64,000 nucleotides of DNA from Petrimonas sulfuriphila (GTDB lineage: Bacteria > Bacteroidota > Bacteroidia > Bacteroidales > Dysgonomonadaceae): the NCBI RefSeq assembly GCF_051201015.1, contig NZ_JBPEHI010000012.1; one strand, 5' to 3'. Positions 57,728 to 64,000 of the stretch are shown piece by piece (position 1 is the first letter of the stretch; each line of letters starts with the position of its first letter). Position numbers and translations under genes: made by a program. The notes under the pieces were generated by a model that was not told the origin of the DNA, made no database searches, and saw only the letters and a list, made by a program, of their open reading frames with translations.

Positions 57728-59104
57728 GTGCGACAATCGATCACAGATACGGAACTTACTCTCGAAACAAAAAAAATAAGCGTTCTGGTATGGGAATATT
57801 CTATTCCCGCCATCATCGGCACCCTTGTAAATTCGCTCTACAACATCGTTGACCGAATTTTTATAGGCCAAGGGGTTGGAGCGTATGCTATTTCGGGACT
57901 GGCCATCACTTTCCCGGTTACCATACTTGCCTCTTCGCTCGGGATGTTGGTTGGTGTAGGTGCCGCAAGCCGGATTTCTATCAGTTTGGGCGAAAGGAAG
58001 AAACATACGGCAGAACAAATCCTCGGCAACTCCCTGATACTTATACTTTTGTTCAACGCAGTGATCATGACGCTTTTCTACGTTTATCTCGATCCTATCC
58101 TTCTCGCTTTCGGAGCTACCGCAAACACACTGCCCTACGCACGGGAATATTTACAAATCGTTCTTATCGGAAATGTCTTTATCAGTCTCTGTTACAGCTT
58201 TAATAACATGATGCGGGCCTCGGGATATCCCAAAAAAGCGATGATAACGATGTTAATCGGAGCTCTGTTGAACATCATCCTCGACCCGGTGTTTATTTTC
58301 GTTTTTGATCTCGGTATTGCCGGAGTGGCTTGGGCCACGGTTATTTCCATGTTTGTAGGAATGTTATTTGTGATGCATCATTTCATACAGGACAGCAGTC
58401 TTATACGCTTGCGGAAAGAGAATATCCGGCTAAATAAAAATATCGTCCTGGCTATCGTATCTATCGGTCTTTCTCCCTTTTTTATGCAGGTAGCAGCATC
58501 AGGAGTAGCCGTTTTGTTAAACACCTCACTGTTGAAACACGGAGGCGATTTAGCCGTAGGTGCCTATGGAATACTTAACTCCATGTTGTTGATCATAATT
58601 ATGACTGTAGTGGGGTTAAACCAGGGTACGCAGCCGATTATCGGGTATAACTACGGTGCAGGGAACTTTTTGCGGGTCAAAGACACTTTTTTCTATACCG
58701 TAAAAGTGGCGACTATTATCACGAGTGCCGGATTTATTATCGGCATGTTCTTCCCCCGTCAATTTGCCAGTGCGTTCACCGGTGACCAGGAATTGCTTGA
58801 AATTGCTGAAAACGGTATCCGGCTTAGCTTGATTGCTTTTCCCTTAGTGGGTTTTCAAGTTGTTGCAGGGAATTTCTTTCAAAGTATCGGGCAAGCGAAA
58901 AAAGCCATTATACAAAGTTTGAGCCGGCAGATTATCTTTCTGGTCCCCGGGTTATTGATCTTCCCTGCGTTGCTTGGGTTAAACGGCGTTTGGATCGCTA
59001 TGCCGGTTTCAGACTTCCTGGCATCGCTCCTGTCCCTCTATTTACTGGTGGGACAAATAAGAATTATTCGTAACATGCAAGAGAATCAACCCTTGTACCG
59101 CTGA
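57728..59104 (+). CDS. MATE family efflux transporter
   Basis: Inner-membrane sodium- or proton-driven multidrug exporter, 458 aa, with twelve predicted helices in two six-helix halves. Conserved parts include the first-helix region YSIPAIIGTLVNSLYNIVDRIFIGQ, GVGAASRISISLGERK, and in the second half GLNQGTQPIIGYNYGAGN. It is closest to the DinF/NorM-like MATE branch common in Bacteroidota. The start is a GTG at 57728; I found no in-frame ATG upstream that would extend the helix bundle sensibly. Its substrate is unknown. Confidence 0.92.
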   Translation: MRQSITDTELTLETKKISVLVWEYSIPAIIGTLVNSLYNIVDRIFIGQGVGAYAISGLAITFPVTILASSLGMLVGVGAASRISISLGERKKHTAEQILGNSLILILLFNAVIMTLFYVYLDPILLAFGATANTLPYAREYLQIVLIGNVFISLCYSFNNMMRASGYPKKAMITMLIGALLNIILDPVFIFVFDLGIAGVAWATVISMFVGMLFVMHHFIQDSSLIRLRKENIRLNKNIVLAIVSIGLSPFFMQVAASGVAVLLNTSLLKHGGDLAVGAYGILNSMLLIIIMTVVGLNQGTQPIIGYNYGAGNFLRVKDTFFYTVKVATIITSAGFIIGMFFPRQFASAFTGDQELLEIAENGIRLSLIAFPLVGFQVVAGNFFQSIGQAKKAIIQSLSRQIIFLVPGLLIFPALLGLNGVWIAMPVSDFLASLLSLYLLVGQIRIIRNMQENQPLYR

Positions 59105-59158
59105 GCCATCGTTATGTAAATAGCCCGATAAAAATTCGGAAAATTCATCCTTTTTGAG

Positions 59159-59166
59159 TAGTTTTG
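59159..59166 (+). promoter_or_regulatory. -7 promoter element for gpmA
   Basis: TAGTTTTG matches TAnnTTTG 42 bp before the gpmA ATG. Confidence 0.6.
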
Positions 59167-59208
59167 TCCCTCCAAAACGATAAACAATAATTAAATAAAT
59201 TATACACA

Positions 59209-59958
59209 ATGAAGAGAGTAGTATTAATTCGTCACGGCGAAAGCGTGTGGAACAAGGAGAACCGTTTTACGGGATGGACCGATGTGGATTTAACTGAAAA
59301 AGGTGTTGAAGAAGCACACAAAGCAGGGAAATTATTGAAAAAAGAGGGTTTTCATTTTGAAAAGGCTTACACCTCTTACCTGAAAAGAGCTGTTAAAACT
59401 CTCAACGTCGTCCTGGATGAAATGGATTTGGACTGGATTCCCGTAGAAAAAACATGGCGCCTCAATGAAAAGCACTACGGCATGCTGCAGGGACTAAATA
59501 AATCTGAAACAGCCGAGAAGTACGGCGATGAACAAGTACTTATCTGGCGCAGAAGCTACGATATTCCTCCAACAGAACTGGCCAAGGACGATCCCCGTTC
59601 TCCCTTTATGGATGTCCGCTACAAGGGGGTTGACGAAAAGGACTTACCACTTACCGAAGCGTTGAGCCACACAGTAGATCGCATTCTTCCTTACTGGAAC
59701 GATACAGTTGTTCCCGAAATGAAAGAGAAATACAACGAAGTGATTATTGCCGCTCACGGAAACAGTTTACGTGGAATTATCAAACACCTGAAAGGTATTT
59801 CTGATGAAGATATCGTTAGCTTAAACCTGCCAACAGCTGTTCCCTACGTGTTCGAATTTGACGACAACATGAATCTGGTGAAAGATTATTTCCTGGGCGA
59901 TCCGGAAGAAATCAAGAAACTAATGGATGCCGTGGCTAATCAAGCCAAGAAGAAATGA
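59209..59958 (+). CDS. gpmA: 2,3-bisphosphoglycerate-dependent phosphoglycerate mutase
   Basis: Glycolytic enzyme that interconverts 3- and 2-phosphoglycerate by way of a phosphohistidine. The motif VVLIRHGESVWNKENRFTGW has catalytic His9. The general acid Glu87 lies in RLNEKHYGMLQGLNK, and the second histidine in VIIAAHGNSLRGIIKHL. At 249 aa it is a full-length dPGM with the C-terminal tail. It is a single-gene unit bounded by its own promoter box and a strong hairpin. Confidence 0.97.
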   Translation: MKRVVLIRHGESVWNKENRFTGWTDVDLTEKGVEEAHKAGKLLKKEGFHFEKAYTSYLKRAVKTLNVVLDEMDLDWIPVEKTWRLNEKHYGMLQGLNKSETAEKYGDEQVLIWRRSYDIPPTELAKDDPRSPFMDVRYKGVDEKDLPLTEALSHTVDRILPYWNDTVVPEMKEKYNEVIIAAHGNSLRGIIKHLKGISDEDIVSLNLPTAVPYVFEFDDNMNLVKDYFLGDPEEIKKLMDAVANQAKKK

Positions 59959-59963
59959 ATAAA

Positions 59964-60000
59964 AAAAGTCAGGGTGCTCAGAACAGGCACCCTGACTTTT
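59964..60000. terminator. Bidirectional terminator after gpmA
   Basis: A perfect 14-bp stem, AAAAGTCAGGGTGC (59964-59977) with GCACCCTGACTTTT (59987-60000), is flanked by A-rich and T-rich ends. It serves gpmA on the plus strand and the thioredoxin-fold gene (ending 60022) on the minus strand. Confidence 0.93.
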
Positions 60001-60021
60001 ATTTTAATACATTCAAATTAC

Positions 60022-60513
60022 TTAGATCAGTTCTTTTAATTTTTCAATCGAGAGGTCTATCGCCAAAATAACTCCGTTTTCATCGATCAAGTAATTTTTG
60101 AAACCATGCCTCAACCTGAATTCTTTATAAATCGCTGAGCTGGCTCCTGTTTCATCGCAAAACTGCGAATTTAAATCAATCTTGTCCAAGAGCGCCGTTC
60201 TTTCAGAGACGTTCCGGTTCTCGTCAAACGAGATCGATAGAAACGTAACGTCAGGGGCTGCTTCTTTTAAATAATTATACAGCTGAACGTTGCTGGCTCT
60301 TGATTGGGCATCGTAAGCCGCCCAAAAGCTTAATACTACTTTTCTGCCTTTATATTCGCTTAAGTCGAGATGTTGTCCTTCCAATCCACTGAGAACAATA
60401 TTTGGAATCTGTTCGCCGGGATAATAACCTGTGGAAGTTTTTTCGGTTTTGATTGAGCTCGACATAAAGAAAAGCGAAACAATTGCTACAAGACAAAAGT
60501 TCACATACTTCAT
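60022..60513 (-). CDS. Exported thioredoxin-fold (TlpA/AhpC-like) protein lacking the CxxC cysteines
   Basis: A 163-aa protein with an N-terminal signal sequence (about 1-20) and a redoxin domain: IPNIVLSGLEGQHLDLSEYKGRKVVLSF is the opening of TlpA/AhpC-TSA proteins, VTFLSISFDENRN the next strand, and a cis-Pro-like region near GFKNYLIDENGVI completes the fold. The active-site segment reads FWAAYDAQSR (63-72), where TlpA-type proteins have FWASWCGPCR, so the two redox cysteines are replaced by Asp68 and Ser71. The remaining cysteine in the mature chain (QFCDETG) is not in a redox motif. It is therefore probably a binding or structural homologue rather than a reductase. Confidence 0.85.
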   Translation of the reverse strand: MKYVNFCLVAIVSLFFMSSSIKTEKTSTGYYPGEQIPNIVLSGLEGQHLDLSEYKGRKVVLSFWAAYDAQSRASNVQLYNYLKEAAPDVTFLSISFDENRNVSERTALLDKIDLNSQFCDETGASSAIYKEFRLRHGFKNYLIDENGVILAIDLSIEKLKELI

Positions 60514-60829
60514 AAAAAATGTTTTAATTAATACTCAAACTTACTTGTGCTTCACGCATTTAACTAAGTTTATTTACTGTTGACTTTTCGCTAAAAGTCA
60601 TCATTTCCAGGGACAAAATTACGTCCGTTTTTATTAAAAAAAAACTTTTACGCCAAAAACTTTGTTTCCAAGTGTTAAAATCAACTTAAATAAACATACG
60701 ATAACCTATCTATCAGGGATATACAAACAATCACCCCGAATCGTATTGAGGTAAATTTCCACACCCAGTAACGAACATCAACAAAGTACCAAAAAACAGG
60801 AACGATCCCTTTCAATTAAAAAATAATTA
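60514..60829. other. 316-bp divergent intergenic region
   Basis: AT-rich spacer between two divergent genes. On the minus strand TAATTTTG (60614-60621) fits the -7 box pattern and could serve the thioredoxin-fold gene, though it lies about 100 bp from the ATG. I see no open reading frame, RNA gene or further repeat. Confidence 0.45.
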
Positions 60830-60837
60830 TACCTTTG
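60830..60837 (+). promoter_or_regulatory. -7 promoter element for the DUF1080 lipoprotein
   Basis: TACCTTTG is a full TAnnTTTG match, 54 bp before the ATG at 60892. It overlaps a longer in-frame start at 60835, which it excludes. Confidence 0.65.
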
Positions 60838-60891
60838 TTCCAATTGTTAAGTAGCGGCTATAAGTGCATAAAAAAAGCAAAACATTTCTTC

Positions 60892-61569
60892 ATGCAAATA
60901 AAAAATTCACTTTACAAGAGAACAACCCCTTATATCGTAGTAGCTTTTCTGATTGGTTTATCTGCTTGTGTTGGCAATCAAAAAAGTAAGAACGCCACTG
61001 AGACTATACCCCAACGTGTTGATTCCGGCTGGGTTCAGTTGTTTGATGGCAAATCACTGGATGGCTGGCAAATTACCAACTTTGGTACGCAAGGCACGGT
61101 TCAGGTTATTGAAGGTGAAATTGTGCTTGGAATGGGAGATGGCTGTACAGGTATTACCTGGAATGGGAATTTCCCAAAAACAGATTACGAAGTGAAGCTG
61201 GAAGCTAAAAAAATAACCGGTAACGATTTTTTTTGCGGAATGACTTTCCCTGTGAAAGATTCGTTTTGCACTTTGATCATAGGAGGATGGGGCGGTCCGG
61301 TGGTGGGTCTTAGCAACATCGACGGATCAGACGCATCGGACAACGAAAGTCACACTTTGAAAAAATTCGACCACGATACCTGGTACGCCATTCACTTAAA
61401 AGTATCCTCCGAAAAGATTGAAGCATGGATTGATGGGGAACAAGTCGTAGATTTTTCTACCTCGGGAAAGCAACTTTCCGTCCGCAGTGAAGTAAGCCTT
61501 TCAAAGCCCTTTGGCATTTGTTCGTGGAGGACAACCTCAGCTTTGCGAAATATTCACTTGAAAGAGTAA
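60892..61569 (+). CDS. DUF1080 (3-keto-disaccharide hydrolase-like) lipoprotein
   Basis: Lipoprotein of 225 aa. From the ATG at 60892 the signal ends in the lipobox LSAC (FLIGLSACVGNQ). The mature domain is the DUF1080 concanavalin-like beta-sandwich: VQLFDGKSLDGWQITNFG is the family opening, followed by DYEVKLEAKKITGNDFFCGMTFP and DTWYAIHLKVSSEKIEAWIDGEQVVDF. Characterised relatives hydrolyse 3-keto-glycosides made by Gfo/Idh-type oxidoreductases, so a role in glycoside breakdown is plausible. The gene next to it is a broken Tat-signal protein, suggesting the cluster has lost members. Confidence 0.85.
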   Translation: MQIKNSLYKRTTPYIVVAFLIGLSACVGNQKSKNATETIPQRVDSGWVQLFDGKSLDGWQITNFGTQGTVQVIEGEIVLGMGDGCTGITWNGNFPKTDYEVKLEAKKITGNDFFCGMTFPVKDSFCTLIIGGWGGPVVGLSNIDGSDASDNESHTLKKFDHDTWYAIHLKVSSEKIEAWIDGEQVVDFSTSGKQLSVRSEVSLSKPFGICSWRTTSALRNIHLKE

Positions 61570-61825
61570 GTAAGTATTAGCTACTTTTAACAGTCACTTT
61601 TTATCATCAACCCCAATTGTCTGAAGAACAAAGCTTGGTAAAACTCAACTACCACTACAGATCTAGCTGCAGTGCAAAATATTGTTCCATATGCATAGAA
61701 CCGATACCGGATGGCTCCAAAACTTGGTTCTATTTACTTATAATCGAGTTGATAAACTTGTTTTGTATTTCCTCCGGTGTTTGGATTTCACAATGGTAAG
61801 TCCGATATTTATTTGAAAATTATGG

Positions 61826-61833
61826 TATTTTTG
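61826..61833 (+). promoter_or_regulatory. -7 promoter element before the Tat-signal remnant
   Basis: TATTTTTG matches TAnnTTTG 28 bp before the ATG at 61862. The preceding 256 bp (61570-61825) holds no gene I can support. Confidence 0.5.
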
Positions 61834-61861
61834 TTTTTTATTTATTCGATAACAGAAAAAG

Positions 61862-62236
61862 ATGGACAACAGAAAGTACAACAGACGCAATTTCTTAAAA
61901 ATCTCCGGATTGACAACAATGGGAAGCCTACTGACCCATCGATTGCCGACAAACAATAAGCATATTTATTCCGTTTTGAACCAAGGAACAATACCCGCGG
62001 ACACACCACAAAACAGGATCGCTGAAATCGTGGAAACAAAGCTTGTCTCCAAAGAGTCCGGAAAGTACCTGATTATTGGTCAGTCAATTGACGAAAACGG
62101 CCATCCAAAAGCAACCCAACCTTTTATCGAACCTAACCGCTGCCTCGGCTGGCCTTCGATCACAAAAACCGATAAGGGAAAATCAAGGAGAACCTACCTC
62201 TGTCTTCACAACACACTGGAAATTAAAACAAGGTAA
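61862..62236 (+). pseudogene. Truncated Tat-signal protein, probable remnant of a sialidase-like gene
   Basis: The frame encodes 124 aa. It opens with a twin-arginine signal (YNRRNFLKISGLTTMGSLL) and then a short region, IAEIVETKLVSKESGKYLII and PNRCLGWPSITKTDKG, that resembles the beginning of BNR/Asp-box exo-sialidase-like proteins (the W-P-x-I-x-x-T-x-x-G pattern). After that the frame turns into low-plausibility sequence (KSRRTYLCLHNTLEIKTR) and stops. In the next frame from 62181 a stretch reading TSVFTTHWKLKQGNS ends at TAA 62243, which may be a surviving C-terminus after an internal deletion. A normal family member is several hundred residues longer. The family assignment is inference; the truncation is fairly clear. 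Confidence 0.6.
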
Positions 62237-62254
62237 TTCATAAAATAAAATAAT

Positions 62255-63130
62255 ATGTCAAACATTGGATTGATCATTGAAGAACGGGCGGCCAGTATCG
62301 GTAACTTTATGGTAGGACGTCTTCTGCCTTTCCGACAGAAAAGGACGGTAGGCCCTTTCGCATTTATCGACCATATGGGGCCTGCCACGATGCAGTCCGG
62401 AGAGAACCTGGATGTACCGCCACATCCCCATATCGGCCTTTCCACCCTCACCTACCTGTTCGACGGGGCAATCATGCACCGTGACAGCATCGGCAATGAG
62501 GTGGAGATTACACCCGGGGCTGTGAACTGGATGACAGCCGGTAGAGGAGTGGTCCACTCGGAGCGAACACCCGAGCGACAGCGCGACACCAAAAAAGTGC
62601 TCCACGGTATGCAAATATGGGTGGCACTCCCCACAGCACTGGAGGAGACAGAATCTTCATTCTTCCACATCCCCGCTGAAGAGATACCCGCCTGGGAAAT
62701 GCACGGGATACAAACTAAGTTGATCGCCGGTGAAGTGTTCGGGAAGAAATCACCGGTACCGGTCTACAGCCCTCTATACCTGATCGAGCTGAAAAGCGAC
62801 AAGCCGCAGATGTTCAATCCGGACGGTGAACTGTATGGGGAGAGCGGACTCTATATCCTGAAAGGGAAGGTGCGAATTGAAAACTACAGTTTTGGGCCCG
62901 GAAAGTTGCTGATTGCACAAAACAGCCGTCTCTGCGCGTTCGAGATGGGCCCTGACACCAGGGTCTACCTCTTTGGCGGCGAACCTTTTCCAGAACGGCG
63001 TTATATAGACTGGAACTTCGTCTCTTCGAGAAGGGAGAGACTTCTACAGGCAAAAGAGGATTGGGTTAACCGTCGCTTCCTGGAAGTGCCGGGAGAGTCA
63101 GAATTTGTGCCTTATCCGGAATTTAAATAG
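62255..63130 (+). CDS. Pirin family protein
   Basis: Cytosolic bicupin of the pirin family, 291 aa; characterised members include quercetin 2,3-dioxygenases and regulatory iron proteins, and the role here is unknown. The N-terminal cupin has the complete metal site: His57 and His59 in DVPPHPHIGLSTLTYLF, and His101 and Glu103 in GRGVVHSERTPE. FAFIDHMGPATMQSG is the typical entry motif, and the C-terminal half is the second cupin (LYILKGKVRIENYSFGPGKLLI). It lies 7 bp before a small NAD(P)-binding protein and may be cotranscribed with it. Confidence 0.93.
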   Translation: MSNIGLIIEERAASIGNFMVGRLLPFRQKRTVGPFAFIDHMGPATMQSGENLDVPPHPHIGLSTLTYLFDGAIMHRDSIGNEVEITPGAVNWMTAGRGVVHSERTPERQRDTKKVLHGMQIWVALPTALEETESSFFHIPAEEIPAWEMHGIQTKLIAGEVFGKKSPVPVYSPLYLIELKSDKPQMFNPDGELYGESGLYILKGKVRIENYSFGPGKLLIAQNSRLCAFEMGPDTRVYLFGGEPFPERRYIDWNFVSSRRERLLQAKEDWVNRRFLEVPGESEFVPYPEFK

Positions 63131-63139
63131 AGAAAATTG

Positions 63140-63742
63140 ATGAAAACACTGTTAATCGGTGCCACGGGTGCTACGGGCAGCGACCTGCTGCAGCTGTTGC
63201 TGAACGACGGCGAGATAGAGAGCGTAGAGATTTTCGTCAGGAGAGACCCGCAGATACGACACGCTAAACTGACGGTAAACCGGATCGATTTTGAAAGGCC
63301 GGAGCAATGGGCGCACCGGGTGAAGGGGGATATCCTCTTCTCTTGCCTGGGGACCACCCTGAAAGACGCCGGCAGTAAGGCAGCGCAATGGAAGGTGGAT
63401 TTCGATTACCAGTACCGGTTTGCTAAAGTTGCCAAAGAAAACGGAATGAAATGCTTTGTCCTGGTCTCATCGATGAACGCCTCCTCGAGATCACCGTTCT
63501 TTTATGCCCGGATGAAAGGAAAACTGGAGGAAGCAGTGCGGAAACTGGAATTCCCAAAACTATTGATATTTCGGCCTCCATCACTGATACGCAAACAGAG
63601 CAATCGGACGTTGGAGCTGGCCGGGGTGAAAGCGATTCGTTTCTTCAACCGGCTGGGACTCTTCCCCTCGCTGCGACCGCTACCGACAGACCAGCTGGCC
63701 AAAGAAATGCTCCGTGCTGCCAAGGAGAGTGTCGTCGGATGA
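63140..63742 (+). CDS. NAD(P)-binding Rossmann-fold protein (HTATIP2/atypical SDR-like)
   Basis: A 200-aa cytosolic protein with the N-terminal dinucleotide motif LLIGATGATGSDLLQLLLND, a helix and strand with VEIFVRRDP after it, and GDILFSCLGTTLKDAGSKA, a substrate-site segment typical of the atypical SDR group that includes HTATIP2 and YbjT-like proteins. The later FVLVSSMNASSRSPFFYARMKGKLEEAV carries the S-M-x(8-12)-Y-x-x-x-K pattern. The ATG at 63140 is preferred to a TTG one codon earlier. The substrate is unknown. Pirin and this gene are separated by 9 bp. Confidence 0.85.
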   Translation: MKTLLIGATGATGSDLLQLLLNDGEIESVEIFVRRDPQIRHAKLTVNRIDFERPEQWAHRVKGDILFSCLGTTLKDAGSKAAQWKVDFDYQYRFAKVAKENGMKCFVLVSSMNASSRSPFFYARMKGKLEEAVRKLEFPKLLIFRPPSLIRKQSNRTLELAGVKAIRFFNRLGLFPSLRPLPTDQLAKEMLRAAKESVVG

Positions 63743-63773
63743 TTCAGACAAAATAAAAATTTATAGTATTTTT

Positions 63774-64000
63774 ATGTATAAAAAGTTCATATTTTGCTGG
63801 CAATTAAGTCTTGTTGTTGCCAACGCCCTAATTATTGGGTTACTCATTTCTTGCTTATCCATTAGAGATGCAAACAGATTATCCGATTATTCTCCTAATA
63901 CAGTATTAAAACTACCTCCCTCAAGCAATAATCCCCGGAACAGTGAAGGCGATTTTATAACTCTTAAAGACGGCAGGGTTTTGTTTGTGTACAGCCACTA
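63774..64000 (+). CDS. Sialidase-like exported protein (3' end outside window)
   Basis: The reading frame begins at ATG 63774 and is still open at the window edge, 75 complete codons later. The N-terminus MYKKFIFCWQLSLVVANAL continues to IIGLLISC, a lipoprotein-like signal with a lipobox ISC. The following NPRNSEGDFITLKDGRVLFVYSH resembles the start of the beta-propeller in exo-alpha-sialidase-like proteins (S-E-G-D-F-x-x-L-x-D-G-R-x-L pattern). The family name is inferred from this short piece. It is the second sialidase-like coding start within 2 kb. Confidence 0.65.
   Translation, partial: MYKKFIFCWQLSLVVANALIIGLLISCLSIRDANRLSDYSPNTVLKLPPSSNNPRNSEGDFITLKDGRVLFVYSH

Noticed and set aside
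61617..61799. Short plus-strand open frame between the DUF1080 gene and the Tat remnant
   Set aside because: 60 codons, no promoter box, no domain and odd composition; not distinguishable from chance.

Overview
The window is a stretch of ordinary, gene-dense chromosome from a member of the Bacteroidota. Three things point there. The markers are typical of the phylum: the type IX secretion protein PorV, a serine palmitoyltransferase of the Bacteroides type, a FecI/FecR/TonB-receptor/DUF4249 locus, DUF3575, DUF6242, DUF6089 and DUF2851 proteins, and a trp operon in the order trpB-E-G-D-C-F-A. Many genes are preceded by the phylum's -7 promoter motif TAnnTTTG. Shine-Dalgarno sequences are mostly weak or absent. 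Family content suggests Bacteroidales, perhaps Dysgonomonadaceae/Porphyromonadaceae-like; that placement is inference. I see no insertion sequence, phage, CRISPR array or rRNA.

Layout. 1-3.1 kb: end of an ABC exporter operon (permease, ATPase), then a tRNA-Ser(GCU) on the minus strand behind a perfect bidirectional terminator. 3.3-9.7 kb: mltG, an aldo/keto reductase with ribF, serine palmitoyltransferase, ferritin, a small membrane protein and a TraB/GumN lipoprotein. 9.7-15.1 kb, minus strand: rlmD, a GH2 beta-galactosidase and fumC. 15.5-23.1 kb: a DUF3575 protein, then the complete trp operon behind a leader peptide with tandem Trp codons and an intrinsic terminator. 23.1-30 kb: an EamA transporter facing a minus-strand operon encoding ECF sigma factor, small outer-membrane protein, FecR, TonB-dependent receptor and DUF4249 lipoprotein. 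30-34.4 kb: pyrE with an SRPBCC gene, prmC-recX-comF, and divergent ribD.

34.4-41.4 kb is an envelope-biogenesis cluster: DUF6242 lipoprotein, DUF6089 protein, uppS, bamA and two Skp/OmpH chaperones. 41.4-49.2 kb: adk-obgE-pgeF, then minus-strand genes for DUF2795, PduO, a methyltransferase-like protein, ispF and porV, followed by rex with an FAH-family hydrolase. 49.3-54.8 kb: a Ser-type sulfatase lipoprotein translationally abutting a uracil-DNA-glycosylase-like protein, then exported proteins (ABM-fold, DUF3108, Ig-like lipoprotein). 54.9-60.5 kb: DUF2851, a YhaM/CyuA-type cysteine desulfidase, a MATE transporter, gpmA and a thioredoxin-fold protein without its cysteines. 60.8-64 kb: a DUF1080 lipoprotein, a broken Tat-signal gene, pirin, a small NAD(P)-binding protein, and the start of a sialidase-like lipoprotein cut by the window edge.

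The most notable signals are regulatory rather than a new multi-gene system. They are the trp leader/attenuator; a five-copy 10-bp tandem repeat between trpB and trpE that keeps an upstream ATG in frame with trpE; a glycine/tyrosine repeat inside BamA; the cysteine-less redoxin; and the decayed Tat-signal gene next to a DUF1080 gene. I did not find a convincing previously undescribed defence or biosynthetic system. Where a -7 motif overlapped or followed the longest possible start, I moved the start downstream (mltG, rex, the sulfatase, the DUF6242, Ig-like and DUF1080 lipoproteins).
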